Shown: one piece after another, positions 1 to 8,034 of the stretch
Layout of the letters: the number at the start of each line of letters is the position of its first letter
Numbering within the stretch: the stretch's first letter is position 1
NCBI GenBank assembly: GCA_021802595.1
Contig: JAJZRT010000003.1
Coordinates: 1-31,136, forward strand
Source: Pseudomonadota bacterium
GTDB taxonomy: Bacteria > Pseudomonadota > Gammaproteobacteria > Burkholderiales > Thiobacillaceae
DNA: 31,136 nucleotides
Reading direction: 5' to 3'
Program-made: the position numbers and the translations under genes
The notes under the pieces: generated by a model
The model's database searches: none
Told to the model about the DNA's origin: nothing
Seen by the model: only the letters and a program-made list of their open reading frames with translations

Positions 1-521
1 AAGAGCGCAACGTGCCAGCCGGCGTCCGCCCGCGCGATGTCGCGCAGCATTTCCTCGATGACCAGCTTGGAACGGCCATAGGGATTGGTCGCCGACAGCG
101 GAAAGTCCTCGCTGATCGGCACCGTCGCCGGGTCGCCGTACACCGTGGCGGACGACGAGAACACCACCGCCTTCACGCCGGCCGCCGCCATTTCCTCGAA
201 CAGCGCGATGCTGCCGGCGATATTGTTGTCGTAATACAGCAGCGGCTTTTCCACCGACTCGCCCACCGCCTTCAGCCCGGCAAAATGTACCACCGCGTCA
301 ATGCGATGGGCGGCAAACAGCCGTTGCAGCGCCGCGCCGTCGCGGATGTCGCCCTGCACGAACGCCACCGGCCTGCCGGCAATCTGCGCCACCCGCTCCA
401 GCGATTTCGGACTGCTGTTCGACAGGTTGTCGAACACCACCACCTCGTGCCCCGCCGCCAGGCATTCCACTGCGGTGTGCGAGCCGATATAGCCTGCACC
501 GCCGGTCAACAACACATTCAC
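1..521 (-). CDS. galE: UDP-glucose 4-epimerase (partial, C-terminus outside window)
   Basis: Interconverts UDP-glucose and UDP-galactose in the cytoplasm, supplying galactose for the polymer. About 173 N-terminal residues are visible. They begin with a Rossmann NAD motif ([11 protein letters not shown]), then an [10 protein letters not shown] segment and the catalytic NPYGRSK (YxxxK), all in the order expected for the extended SDR epimerases. The start is the GTG at 521, preceded by a GAGGAG ribosome-binding site that overlaps the rfbD stop, so it appears co-transcribed as the last visible gene of the leftward operon. An in-frame GTG two codons downstream is an alternative start. The gene runs off the left edge. 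A related UDP-sugar epimerase cannot be excluded from the N-terminal half alone. Confidence 0.9.
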   Translation of the reverse strand, partial: MNVLLTGGAGYIGSHTAVECLAAGHEVVVFDNLSNSSPKSLERVAQIAGRPVAFVQGDIRDGAALQRLFAAHRIDAVVHFAGLKAVGESVEKPLLYYDNNIAGSIALFEEMAAAGVKAVVFSSSATVYGDPATVPISEDFPLSATNPYGRSKLVIEEMLRDIARADAGWHVAL

Positions 522-531
522 GCGCGTCTCC

Positions 532-1467
532 TCATTGTCCCTGTCCGTTGCCGCTTGTTTCCATGCACAGCGCGAGTGCCGCGCGCCAGTCCTGCAGACG
601 TATACCAAACATCCGTTCCAGCTTGTCGTTGTCCAGCCGGGAATTGAGCGGCCGCCGCGCCGGGGTCGGGTAGTCGCTGCTCGGGATGGGGAGCAGATGC
701 GCCGGCGCACAGGTTTCGTCGAACTCGTCGAGCGCCTGGATCGCCTGTGCAAAGCCGTGCCACGAGGTTTCGCCGGCATTGGTCATGTGATACACGCCCC
801 ATGGTTCGGCCCGATCGCCTCCCCTTGCCGGCGAAACGACCTGGCTCAGCACCTGGGCCGTGGCCTCGGCCAGATCGCGGCACCAGGTCGGCGCGCCGGT
901 CTGGTCGGCGACGATCTTCAGCTCCGGCCGTTCCCGCATCAGGCGGCGCATGGTCAGCAGGAAATTGCTGCCGCGCGCGCCGTACACCCAGGACGTGCGG
1001 AAGATCAGATGGCGGCAGCCCGTGGCCTGGATGGCGCGCTCGCCTGCCAGCTTGGTCGCGCCATACACGTTGAGCGGGGCGCAGGCATCGTCCTCGCGCC
1101 AGGGCGACGTGCCGCTGCCGTCGAACACATAATCGGTGGAGTAATGCACCAGCAGCGCACCCAGCCGGGCCGCTTCCTCGGCGAGGAGGCCGGGCGCCAC
1201 GGCGTTCACCGCATGCGCCCGTTCGGGTTCGCTCTCCGCCTTGTCCACGGCGGTGTAGGCGGCCGGGTTGACGATGATGCGCGGCGCGATGTCGCGCACC
1301 GTCCGGCGTACTGCATCGGCATCCGCCAGATTCATGGTCCGGGAATCCAGCGCGACGACTTCGCCGAGGCAAGCGAGCGTGCGTCGCAGTTCCCAGCCGA
1401 CCTGGCCGCGCGCGCCGGTGAGGAGGATACGGCGAGGGGTGAGCGGGGAGCGGGGAGCCGTCGTCAT
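532..1467 (-). CDS. rfbD: dTDP-4-dehydrorhamnose reductase
   Basis: Last step of dTDP-L-rhamnose synthesis, reducing dTDP-4-keto-L-rhamnose with NAD(P)H. The 311-residue product has the Rossmann motif [13 protein letters not shown] near residue 17, STDYVFDG, the catalytic [11 protein letters not shown] (YxxxK) and FRTSWVYG, typical of RfbD/RmlD. The ATG at 1467 overlaps the rfbC stop in an ATGA; an upstream in-frame extension to 1680 is only the shadow of rfbC. The first ~13 residues ([13 protein letters not shown]) precede the usual RILLTG start of the family. They are encoded by a degenerate copy of the GAGCGG-type repeat that marks the other rfb junctions, so the N-terminus is repeat-derived. 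Confidence 0.95.
   Translation of the reverse strand: MTTAPRSPLTPRRILLTGARGQVGWELRRTLACLGEVVALDSRTMNLADADAVRRTVRDIAPRIIVNPAAYTAVDKAESEPERAHAVNAVAPGLLAEEAARLGALLVHYSTDYVFDGSGTSPWREDDACAPLNVYGATKLAGERAIQATGCRHLIFRTSWVYGARGSNFLLTMRRLMRERPELKIVADQTGAPTWCRDLAEATAQVLSQVVSPARGGDRAEPWGVYHMTNAGETSWHGFAQAIQALDEFDETCAPAHLLPIPSSDYPTPARRPLNSRLDNDKLERMFGIRLQDWRAALALCMETSGNGQGQ
1433..1463. repeat. Degenerate GAGCGGGGAGC repeat inside the rfbD 5' end
   Basis: The stretch reads as imperfect copies of the GAGCGGT unit found as a tandem array at 2021-2093. On the minus strand it codes for residues 3-13 of RfbD. It is one of four rfb-junction copies. Confidence 0.6.
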
Positions 1468-2006
1468 GCGTACACCTCCGCGTCCTTGAGCAAGGGCTGA
1501 ACCTGGTCCTTGGCAGACAGCACGGGCGCGCCGTCGAGCGGCCATTGCACCCCGATCTGCGGATCGTCCCAGCGGATGCCGCGATCCCACTGCGGCGCAT
1601 AGTAGGCCGTGGTCTTGTAGAGAAAATCGGCGCTGTCGGACAGCACCAGAAAACCATGGGCGAAACCGGGCGGGATCCACATCATGCGCTGGTTGTCGGC
1701 CGACAGTTCATAGCCCACCCACTGCCCGAAATGCGGCGAGGACTTGCGCACATCCACGGCCACGTCGAACACCGCCCCGCTCACCACGCGCACCAGCTTG
1801 CCCTGCGGCTCGGTGAGCTGGTAATGCAGACCGCGCAACACCCCCTTCGCCGAACGCGAATGGTTGTCCTGCACGAAATCCAGGTCGAGGCCCAGTCCGG
1901 CGAAGGTCTGGCGGTTCCAGCTTTCGAGGAAAAAGCCGCGTGCGTCGCCGAAGACCTTGGGTTCGAGGAGGAGGACGCCGGGGAGAGGGGTTTCGATTGC
2001 GTTCAT
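1464..2006 (-). CDS. rfbC: dTDP-4-dehydrorhamnose 3,5-epimerase
   Basis: Epimerises dTDP-4-keto-6-deoxyglucose at C3 and C5, the third step to dTDP-L-rhamnose. At 180 residues it has the normal RmlC length. The cupin fold signature is clear: FLESWNRQTF, FVQDNHSRSAKGVLRGLHYQ (with the active-site His), VFDVAVDVRKSSP and PPGFAHGFLVLSD, followed by YAPQWDRGIRWDDP. The ATG at 2006 is immediately downstream of a heptamer repeat array. The stop overlaps the rfbD start by an ATGA, so the two are translationally coupled. Confidence 0.96.
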   Translation of the reverse strand: MNAIETPLPGVLLLEPKVFGDARGFFLESWNRQTFAGLGLDLDFVQDNHSRSAKGVLRGLHYQLTEPQGKLVRVVSGAVFDVAVDVRKSSPHFGQWVGYELSADNQRMMWIPPGFAHGFLVLSDSADFLYKTTAYYAPQWDRGIRWDDPQIGVQWPLDGAPVLSAKDQVQPLLKDAEVYA

Positions 2007-2020
2007 TTTTTGGTGAGTGT

Positions 2021-2093
2021 GAGCGGTGAGCGGTGAGCGGTGAGCGGTGAGCGGTGATGAGCGGTGAGCGGTGAGCGGTGAGCGGTGAGCGGA
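2021..2093. repeat. Tandem GAGCGGT heptamer array (about 10 units)
   Basis: Five perfect 7-bp units (2021-2055), a GAT interruption, then four perfect units and a last GAGCGGA unit (2059-2093). The array fills most of the 124-bp rfbA-rfbC gap. The end of the array (GAGCGGTGAGC, 2080-2090) is perfectly complementary to an inverted copy at 2105-2115, so an 11-bp hairpin can form. Confidence 0.95.
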
Positions 2094-2127
2094 TTCAGCT
2101 TACTGCTCACCGCTCCCTGCTCACCAT
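2080..2127. repeat. Inverted pair of heptamer copies forming a hairpin
   Basis: GAGCGGTGAGC at 2080-2090 and GCTCACCGCTC at 2105-2115 are exact reverse complements with a 14-nt loop. A further inverted copy continues to about 2125. The structure lies just downstream of the rfbA stop. No T-run follows it on the minus strand, so it is not called a terminator. Confidence 0.7.
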
Positions 2128-2130
2128 TTT

Positions 2131-3048
2131 TCAGAAAATCCGTTCATTCAACATGTTCAGCAAATACTGCCCATACGCATTCTTCTTCAGCGGCTCGGCC
2201 AGCTTCGCCACCTGCTCCGCCGTGATGTAGCCCTGGCGATAGGCGATCTCCTCCGGGCAGGCGATCTTCAGGCCCTGCCGCTTCTCGATCGTTTCGATGA
2301 ACAGCGACGCCTCCAGCATCGACTCGTGCGTGCCGGTGTCGAGCCAGGCATGGCCGCGTCCCATGATCGAGACCTTGAGCTCGCCCGCCTCCAGGTAATG
2401 CCGGTTGACGTCGGTGATCTCCAGTTCGCCGCGCGGCGACGGCTTCAGCTTGCGGGCAATGTCCACCACCTGGTTGTCGTAGAAGTAGAGACCGGTGACC
2501 GCATAGTGGGATTTGGGCTGGGCCGGCTTTTCCTCGAGAGTGACGGCTTTGCCGGTCGCATCGAACTCCACTACCCCGTAGCGTTCCGGATCGTGCACCC
2601 GGTAGGCGAAGACGGTGGCGCCGGTTTCCTGCTCACTGGCAGCACACAGGTCCTCGGTCATCTCGTGGCCATAGAAAATGTTGTCGCCCAGCACCAGCGC
2701 ACTGGGGCCGCTGCCGACGAAGTCCGCACCGATGATGAAGGCCTGCGCCAGCCCCTCCGGGTTCGGCTGCACCGCATACTGCAGATGGAGCCCCCACTGG
2801 CTGCCGTCGCCCAGCAGCTGCTCGAAGCGAGGCGTGTCCTGCGGCGTCGAGATGATCAGGATGTCGCGGATCCCCGCCAGCATCAGCGTGGTGAGCGGAT
2901 GGTAGATCATCGGCTTGTCGTAGATCGGCAGCAGCTGCTTGGAAACCGCCAGCGTCGCCGGATACAGGCGGGTGCCGGAGCCGCCGGCGAGAATGATTCC
3001 CTTGCGGTGAGTAGCGAGTGGTGAGTGGTGAGTGGTTTCGGATTGCAT
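2131..3048 (-). CDS. rfbA: Glucose-1-phosphate thymidylyltransferase
   Basis: Makes dTDP-glucose from dTTP and glucose-1-phosphate, the first step of the rhamnose pathway. The nucleotidyltransferase signature [20 protein letters not shown] is at residues 22-41, followed by [23 protein letters not shown] and TGLYFYDN. At 305 residues it is about 12-15 longer than usual because of an N-terminal extension ([15 protein letters not shown]) before the family's KGIILAGG start. There is no start codon between the ATG at 3048 and that Lys, so the extension is probably real; it is encoded by GTGAGTG-type repeat units. The start is 2 nt after the stop of the four-helix-bundle gene. Confidence 0.96.
   Translation of the reverse strand: MQSETTHHSPLATHRKGIILAGGSGTRLYPATLAVSKQLLPIYDKPMIYHPLTTLMLAGIRDILIISTPQDTPRFEQLLGDGSQWGLHLQYAVQPNPEGLAQAFIIGADFVGSGPSALVLGDNIFYGHEMTEDLCAASEQETGATVFAYRVHDPERYGVVEFDATGKAVTLEEKPAQPKSHYAVTGLYFYDNQVVDIARKLKPSPRGELEITDVNRHYLEAGELKVSIMGRGHAWLDTGTHESMLEASLFIETIEKRQGLKIACPEEIAYRQGYITAEQVAKLAEPLKKNAYGQYLLNMLNERIF
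3005..3037. repeat. Diverged heptamer repeat within the rfbA 5' end
   Basis: Four to five imperfect copies of GTGAGTG / GTGAGCG form the 5' coding end of rfbA and read [10 protein letters not shown] on the minus strand. The sequence relates to the 2021-2093 array. Confidence 0.7.
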
Positions 3049-3050
3049 GG

Positions 3051-3527
3051 TTATTCGGTCTCTTTCAGTTTTCTCATCAATCCGGAAAGTAATTTTCCTA
3101 CACGCTCAAGCAGTATGTCGGCCTGCTCTGTCCCTGTTTTAAGGATGCGCTGAACAAGTTGATTCCGCTCATGGTTCGACAGGCTCACCACGAACGGAAT
3201 CAACAAGTTGCCGTTCGTCCTGAGCTTGTCGAAGGACTTGTTCAGCGCTTCCTTAACGTAACCCAGTCGAATCGCAATCTGGTGCTGCGTATCCAATTCA
3301 CTCAACGAACCCCGGGCAATACTGAGAAAACGGGAAAACTCCCGGTTACCTTCCCGACCTGCTCCTTCCGCCACATTGCTGGGAATAGATACGGCAGCCC
3401 TTCGCATCTGTGACACCAGGCCATACTGTTCATGAGCGGGAAAGACAGCAGTGACCCGATAAATCTCCTCAACCAACTCCATCGCGCTTTTCCACGCCTC
3501 GAGCCGCTCGTGGGGTTTACCGCTCAC
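3051..3527 (-). CDS. Four-helix-bundle protein (23S rRNA intervening-sequence/S23 family) carrying a REP insertion
   Basis: Residues 1-91 match the small S23-type four-helix-bundle family: a [14 protein letters not shown] opening helix, [19 protein letters not shown], then [17 protein letters not shown] and [11 protein letters not shown]. The last helix resumes at [17 protein letters not shown]. Family members are usually about 115-125 residues, while this one has 158. The excess is residues ~92-130 ([20 protein letters not shown] and following), which are entirely encoded by a 114-bp REP-type element that keeps the frame. The start is a GTG that lies inside a GTGAGCGG repeat and overlaps the rfbB stop by 11 nt. 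Molecular role unknown; such genes are frequent passengers in polysaccharide loci. Whether the enlarged protein still folds is open. Confidence 0.85.
   Translation of the reverse strand: MSGKPHERLEAWKSAMELVEEIYRVTAVFPAHEQYGLVSQMRRAAVSIPSNVAEGAGREGNREFSRFLSIARGSLSELDTQHQIAIRLGYVKEALNKSFDKLRTNGNLLIPFVVSLSNHERNQLVQRILKTGTEQADILLERVGKLLSGLMRKLKETE
3141..3254. repeat. 114-bp REP-doublet (MITE-like) element, copy A, inside the four-helix-bundle gene
   Basis: The outer ends are inverted repeats (AAGGATGCGCTGAACAAG versus CTTGTTCAGCGCTTCCTT). Within them two REP cores lie head to head, one of which reads CCGTTCGTCCTGAGCTTG. The sequence is nearly identical (about three mismatches) to 24701-24814. 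The length is exactly 38 codons and no stop occurs in the frame used. Confidence 0.95.
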
Positions 3528-3552
3528 CGCTTACGGCTCCCCGCTCACCATA
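3517..3552. repeat. Heptamer repeat at the rfbB / four-helix-bundle junction
   Basis: Degenerate GAGCGGGGAGC and GGTGAGCGG copies encode the last residues of RfbB ([10 protein letters not shown]) and, in another frame, the GTG start of the next gene. Confidence 0.7.
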
Positions 3553-4596
3553 CTGCGTATCAAGCCATGTGCGATATTCCCCGCTCGCCACGTGCTCCAC
3601 CCACGCCATGTTATCCAGATACCACCTTACCGTTTTACGGATGCCGGTCTCGAAGGTTTCGGCCGGCTTCCAGCCCAACTCGCTGTGAATCTTGCTGGCG
3701 TCGATCGCATAGCGGCGGTCGTGGCCGGGGCGGTCCTTCACGTAGGTGAGCAGGCGCGCATAGGGTCCTGCGGGGTCGGGGCGCATCTCGTCGAGCAGCG
3801 CGCACACGGTTTTCACGATCCCGATGTTCGGCATCTCGTTCCAGCCGCCGACGTTGTAGGTCTCGCCCGTCCTGCCTTGTGCCAGCACGGTGCGAATCGC
3901 CGAACAGTGGTCCGTCACGTACAGCCAGTCACGCACGTTCATGCCGTCACCGTAGATCGGCAGCGGCTTGCCCTGCGTCGCATTGAGGATCATCAGCGGG
4001 ATCAGCTTTTCGGGGAACTGGCAGGGGCCGTAATTGTTCGAGCAGTTCGTCGTCAGCACCGGCAGGCCGTAGGTGTGGTGGTAGGCGCGCACCAGGTGGT
4101 CGGACGACGCCTTGCTGGCCGAATACGGGCTGTTGGGCGCGAACGGCGTAGTCTCGGTAAACGGCGCGTCGTCCGGCCCCAGCGAGCCATAGACCTCGTC
4201 GGTGGACACGTGCAGAAAGCGGAACGCAGCCTTTTCGTCTTCCGGCAGGCCCATCCAGTGGCCGCGCACCGCCTCCAGCAGATGAAAGGTGCCGACCACA
4301 TTGGTCTGGATGAAATCCTCCGGGCCGTGGATCGAGCGGTCGACGTGCGATTCGGCGGCGAAGTTGACGATCGCGCGCGGGCGATGCTCCCGAAGCAGCT
4401 TGCCGACCAGATCGCGGTCGCCGATGTCGCCCTGCACGAAGAGATGGCGCGGGTCGCCCTGCAGGCTGGCCAGGTTCTCCAGATTGCCCGCGTAAGTGAG
4501 CTTGTCCAGATTGAGAACTGGCTCGTCGTTGACGCGCAGCCAGTCGAGAATGAAATTCGCGCCGATGAAGCCGGCGCCGCCTGTCACTAAAATCAC
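3517..4596 (-). CDS. rfbB: dTDP-glucose 4,6-dehydratase
   Basis: Converts dTDP-glucose to dTDP-4-keto-6-deoxyglucose. It has the NAD motif [44 protein letters not shown] with the catalytic Asp-Glu pair, and [11 protein letters not shown] (YxxxK), all in RfbB order. The GTG at 4596 puts VILVTGG at the N-terminus as in the family (359 residues). A TTG at 4638 would add 14 residues, but it sits inside a perfect 14-bp hairpin arm and is less likely. The C-terminus ends in a repeat-encoded tail ([10 protein letters not shown]). It heads the rml block rfbB-(four-helix)-rfbA-rfbC-rfbD. Confidence 0.95.
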   Translation of the reverse strand: MILVTGGAGFIGANFILDWLRVNDEPVLNLDKLTYAGNLENLASLQGDPRHLFVQGDIGDRDLVGKLLREHRPRAIVNFAAESHVDRSIHGPEDFIQTNVVGTFHLLEAVRGHWMGLPEDEKAAFRFLHVSTDEVYGSLGPDDAPFTETTPFAPNSPYSASKASSDHLVRAYHHTYGLPVLTTNCSNNYGPCQFPEKLIPLMILNATQGKPLPIYGDGMNVRDWLYVTDHCSAIRTVLAQGRTGETYNVGGWNEMPNIGIVKTVCALLDEMRPDPAGPYARLLTYVKDRPGHDRRYAIDASKIHSELGWKPAETFETGIRKTVRWYLDNMAWVEHVASGEYRTWLDTQYGERGAVSGER

Positions 4597-4627
4597 GCTA
4601 ATTACCAATTTACTAAAGTTGTGAAAC

Positions 4628-4667
4628 GCAGGATTCAAGTTTGACCAAAAAAGAACTTGAATCCTGC
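4628..4667. promoter_or_regulatory. Perfect 14-bp inverted repeat upstream of rfbB
   Basis: GCAGGATTCAAGTT (4628-4641) and AACTTGAATCCTGC (4654-4667) are exact reverse complements around a 12-nt loop. It lies between the wecG-like gene and rfbB, just 5' of the chosen rfbB start. On the minus strand the T-run is in the loop, not after the stem, so a factor-independent terminator is not well supported. It may be a transcript-processing or attenuation hairpin or a small mobile repeat. Confidence 0.7.
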
Positions 4668-4683
4668 CTCTTGAAGCTTGATT

Positions 4684-5457
4684 CTATCTCCCGAACAGCA
4701 ACTGCCACGCCGCGCCCACAATGAACAGCGTATTCGTCACCAGATAACGCTTCCACAACCGCCCCGGCTCACTCAGTAAGCGGTGCAGCCATTCCAGTCC
4801 GTTGTCGCGCATCCAGGCCGGCGCGCGCTGAACCGTTCCGGCATGGAAATCGAACGCCGCGCCCACACCGATCATTACCGCATTGATGCGCCCGCGATGC
4901 TCCGCCATCCAGCGTTCCTGCTTGGGGCAGCCCAAGCCAACGAACACGATGCCCGCGCCGCTGGTGTTGATCCGACTCACCACCGCGGCGTCTTCCTCCG
5001 TCGTCAGCGCGCGGAACGGCGGCGATTCCATTGTCACCCGCAAGGTTGGGAATGCCGCGCACAAGCGTGCGTCCAGCAATCTCAGCGTCGCCTCGGTGCT
5101 GCCGTAGCAATAGATGGGCAGGTTTTCACTTGCCGCGCGTTCGCACAGCGCCCACATCAGATCCGGTCCACTGATGCGCGGCTGATTGGCAAAGCCCTGC
5201 CGCCGCAACATCCATGCCACGGGTGCCCCGTCCGGCGTGGCCATGTCGGAACCATTGATCACCTCGCGATACGCCGCATCGCGCGACGCGCTCACCACCA
5301 CATGCACATTGCAGATCGTCACATAGCGGCTTTCGCGCGCACGCGCCCAACCGAGTAGACAGGCCATCGCGCTGTCCCCCGACAACGCGTTGATCTGCGC
5401 ACCCAGCACGTTACCCTTAGTCCGGCGATCCAATGTTTGTCCCCTTTCAGACTTCAT
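4684..5457 (-). CDS. WecG/TagA/CpsF-family glycosyltransferase
   Basis: GT26-type transferase that adds a sugar (ManNAc, ManNAcA or a hexose in characterised members) to a lipid-linked intermediate on the inner face of the cytoplasmic membrane. At 257 residues it has the family hallmarks: TICNVHVVVSASRD, a TPDGAP motif near residue 74, FVGLGCPKQERWMAEHR and GVGAAFDFHAGTVQRAP. The C-terminal stretch (LEWLHRLLSEPGRLWKRYL, then a hydrophobic tail) is the usual membrane-association end. It lies at the distal end of the glycosyltransferase block and may act on the repeat unit. The donor sugar cannot be read from the sequence. Confidence 0.9.
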   Translation of the reverse strand: MKSERGQTLDRRTKGNVLGAQINALSGDSAMACLLGWARARESRYVTICNVHVVVSASRDAAYREVINGSDMATPDGAPVAWMLRRQGFANQPRISGPDLMWALCERAASENLPIYCYGSTEATLRLLDARLCAAFPTLRVTMESPPFRALTTEEDAAVVSRINTSGAGIVFVGLGCPKQERWMAEHRGRINAVMIGVGAAFDFHAGTVQRAPAWMRDNGLEWLHRLLSEPGRLWKRYLVTNTLFIVGAAWQLLFGR

Positions 5458-5648
5458 TAAATTTGATTGAAATGGTTATTCGCTCTGTGATGCCATCGTG
5501 GCTACTCTTAGTTCTGAGCGTCTTGAGCTGACATGTATCAGCGCACAAACTCGCTTTACGACAGCCGATGTGCTCTCACACGGCCATTGCAGCAACAAAG
5601 CACCGAGAATTCAAAACGCTAAGGGTTTTGCGGAAAGTGAAGATGAGA
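5458..5648. other. 191-bp AT-richer intergenic region
   Basis: No convincing ORF, RNA or repeat is seen between the FkbM gene and the wecG-like gene. Base composition is visibly lower in GC than in flanking genes. Confidence 0.5.
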
Positions 5649-6527
5649 TCAGTGACCATCAGAAAATCTAAAACCCAAAGCGGATAGCGTGTTACGGAAG
5701 AAAGGCGATATATAAAGTACATCCTCTCGTCCTTGCTTCGCCAAAGGAACTAGACGACGTTCATCGAAATAACATTCCCACGGACCACTCAGTCCAGCAG
5801 AAGTCAGCAGGGTATGCACTTCCCTCTGACCATGCGACCGCTGGTCCGACAAACCATTCATTTCAACCATCAAAACCTTCACAGACGAAAGCAGTTGGCC
5901 AAAGCCACGCAACACATCGTATTCAAATCCCTCAACATCAAGCTTCACATACTCGGGGACCACCGCAAGAGCCTCGCACAACGTATCAATGCGGCGACAC
6001 TGCACAACAACTGTCCCGGGTTCTTGACTCGCACCGGACACAATGTGATTGATGGCACTCCCGGCTTTGTCGGTCAGCAACACCGTGCTCTCAGAGTCTC
6101 CTAAAGCGAGATTGTGAAGAAAAACATTGGTCCGGCCGTTCGCTTCGACGTTCTCCTTTAGCCGACGGAAGGTCGCGGGATGCGGCTCAAATGCATGCAC
6201 CCTCGCGTCCCTCTGTTCGGATGCTGTCAATGTAAAGGACCCAATGTTCGCCCCAATGTCGAAGAACGTCCCGCCACCTCCGAGCAAGAGCTGGATCAGA
6301 TGCATGTTGTTATAGTCATACATGCCTTGACTCCATATCAAGGCTGAAACCCCGCATGTCTTATCATGCGCGACGATCGTTGACTTTGATAAGGTTTGCT
6401 TAAAAGGGAACAGGTTGAAAGCTTTTTTGACTTGCCATACAAGATGACGAATCAGTGCTTCTCCGCGATTGACATGCGGATTCGTCACGATCAACCGAAC
6501 TGAAGTAGCGAACTGTTCCAAACCCAT
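5649..6527 (-). CDS. FkbM-family SAM-dependent methyltransferase
   Basis: Predicted to O-methylate a sugar or other acceptor of the polymer using S-adenosylmethionine. The 292-residue protein has the SAM-binding motif FFDIGANIGSFTL (residues 88-100), VHAFEPHPATFRRL, the FkbM hallmark KLDVEGFEYDVLRGF and VLMVEMNG. The first ~75 residues are an unassigned N-terminal extension. The gene and its flanks are noticeably AT-richer (near 50% GC by eye) than the surrounding cluster and sit between two spacers, suggesting a separately acquired cargo gene. The acceptor is unknown. Confidence 0.88.
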   Translation of the reverse strand: MGLEQFATSVRLIVTNPHVNRGEALIRHLVWQVKKAFNLFPFKQTLSKSTIVAHDKTCGVSALIWSQGMYDYNNMHLIQLLLGGGGTFFDIGANIGSFTLTASEQRDARVHAFEPHPATFRRLKENVEANGRTNVFLHNLALGDSESTVLLTDKAGSAINHIVSGASQEPGTVVVQCRRIDTLCEALAVVPEYVKLDVEGFEYDVLRGFGQLLSSVKVLMVEMNGLSDQRSHGQREVHTLLTSAGLSGPWECYFDERRLVPLAKQGREDVLYISPFFRNTLSALGFRFSDGH

Positions 6528-6663
6528 GTTTATTTACCCATGTTTATCAAAATTCGAGAGAATTCCAGGGAGTACTCTTCCGATCCTTGCGTTCTTTATA
6601 TTGGCTTGTCGTGTCTAACAGCATCGAGGTGCGCTGGACCATTCAATTTCCTTAATACAATAA

Positions 6664-7848
6664 TTACATTGCGTTCACTATCGGATTTTTAACCCGCCGC
6701 TCGTTCAGCACCGTGGCATAAATCTCCATCAAGCGCTGGTAATTTACCTCGGCCGAGAACTTCGCTTCGTATTGCGCGCGGGCATTGCGCCCCATGTCTG
6801 CCATCTCATCAGGGTGTGCCAGCGCCCAGGCCATCTTGTCGGCCAGGTCACGCGGATTGCCCGGCTCGAACAGCAGCCCGGTTTCGCCGTCTTGCACGAT
6901 GTCCGCCAGCGCGCCGATGCGGCTGGCAATCACCGGCAGGCCGCATGCAAAGGCTTCCGCAATGGTGCGTGGAAAATTCTCATAGCAGATGCTCGGCACC
7001 ACCAGTGCTGCCGCACGGCTCATTTCCTGGCGCACTGTCTCGCCCGACAGGCTGCCCAACCGATCCACACCCGCCACGCCATCCAGCAAACCCGCTTCCG
7101 GGCCGTCGCCCGCCACCCGCAACTGCGCAGTGGTTGACAGCACCATGGCCTGTGCCAGCGTGGCCACGCCTTTTTCAACCGACAAGCGCCCCACAAACAA
7201 CAAGCCCGCGCGGGGCGCAGGCTCGGGCGCGGCAAAGTCCACAAAATTCGGCTTCACCACCACCCGCTCGGCGGGCAAGCCGCCCTCGATGAACTTGCCC
7301 CGGCAAAACTCATTCAGCGCAATATAGCGCGCCACCTTGTTCCGATACGTCCCCAGCCCCCGGTGCAGCGTCAGCATCCCCGCCAACGTTGCCGACGCAG
7401 TGCGCGACCCCCGATAACACGCCCGCACCACCCCTTGCCAGGGCACCTGCCCCATGCAGTCCTCGCACACCTTGTCCTCGCGCAGAAACAGCGCGTTCAG
7501 GCACATCAGGCGGAAGTTGTGCAGCGTCTGCACCACCGGCACAGCCAGGCGATCGGCAGCCCAATACATGGCGGGTGAAATCAAAGGGAAAGTGTTATGG
7601 ACATGAATCAGGTCAGGCTTGAAGTCCAGAATACGCGCCGTTACCTCATCCCGCGTCTTGATTGACCATGCGGTCTGAACGGCGGTTTTAATCCGTGACG
7701 CCCCGTTGATCTCATCATTATGGCGGAAATACGTTTCCACCACATGCCCTCTGGATCGCAACAACGCCAGCTCATCCTCAACCACGGCGTCCTCACCTCC
7801 GCGCTGCTGGTATGCATTGTGTGCCAGCAATATGCGTAAAGTACTCAC
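6664..7848 (-). CDS. GT4-family glycosyltransferase
   Basis: Retaining GT-B transferase, presumably adding one sugar of the repeat unit at the cytoplasmic face. The N-domain opens RILLAHNAYQQRGGEDAVVEDE. It continues with DLIHVHNTFPLISP and a Cys-rich segment (LMCLNALF...VCEDCMG). The C-domain has FVGRLSVEKGVATL and EAFACGLPVIASRIGALADI, the GT4 nucleotide-sugar site. The GTG at 7848 is chosen because AGGAGG lies 9 nt upstream. The longer GTG start at 7878 would place that ribosome-binding site inside the gene. Product 394 residues. Confidence 0.93.
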   Translation of the reverse strand: MSTLRILLAHNAYQQRGGEDAVVEDELALLRSRGHVVETYFRHNDEINGASRIKTAVQTAWSIKTRDEVTARILDFKPDLIHVHNTFPLISPAMYWAADRLAVPVVQTLHNFRLMCLNALFLREDKVCEDCMGQVPWQGVVRACYRGSRTASATLAGMLTLHRGLGTYRNKVARYIALNEFCRGKFIEGGLPAERVVVKPNFVDFAAPEPAPRAGLLFVGRLSVEKGVATLAQAMVLSTTAQLRVAGDGPEAGLLDGVAGVDRLGSLSGETVRQEMSRAAALVVPSICYENFPRTIAEAFACGLPVIASRIGALADIVQDGETGLLFEPGNPRDLADKMAWALAHPDEMADMGRNARAQYEAKFSAEVNYQRLMEIYATVLNERRVKNPIVNAM

Positions 7849-7857
7849 CTCGCCCAG

Positions 7858-7863
7858 CCTCCT
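7858..7863 (-). promoter_or_regulatory. AGGAGG ribosome-binding site deciding the GT4 start
   Basis: A perfect AGGAGG on the minus strand lies 9 nt before the GTG at 7848. It supports that start over the upstream in-frame GTG at 7878. Confidence 0.75.
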
Positions 7864-8034
7864 GCATGAAACGGGCACACGGGCGTGTTCTCCTCAGTTC
7901 GGCCGGGCAGTTCATTATTCACAATCACCGAACCAGGCCCCGCCCAATTGAGAAACCAGCCGGCTGAACCAGTCACTTTGCGTCGTGCATCCGCCATCAT
8001 CATTCGCCCCATGCACCTTTATGCACTCGACAGA

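Noticed and set aside
518..1657. 379-residue minus-strand open frame over rfbD
   Set aside because: Another frame of rfbD; Arg/Pro/Gly-rich with no motif.
2021..2093. Heptamer array as a CRISPR
   Set aside because: Units are 7 bp with no spacers and no cas genes nearby; it is a simple tandem repeat.
4628..4667. Hairpin before rfbB as a factor-independent terminator
   Set aside because: The T-run is in the loop rather than following the stem, and the operon appears to continue.
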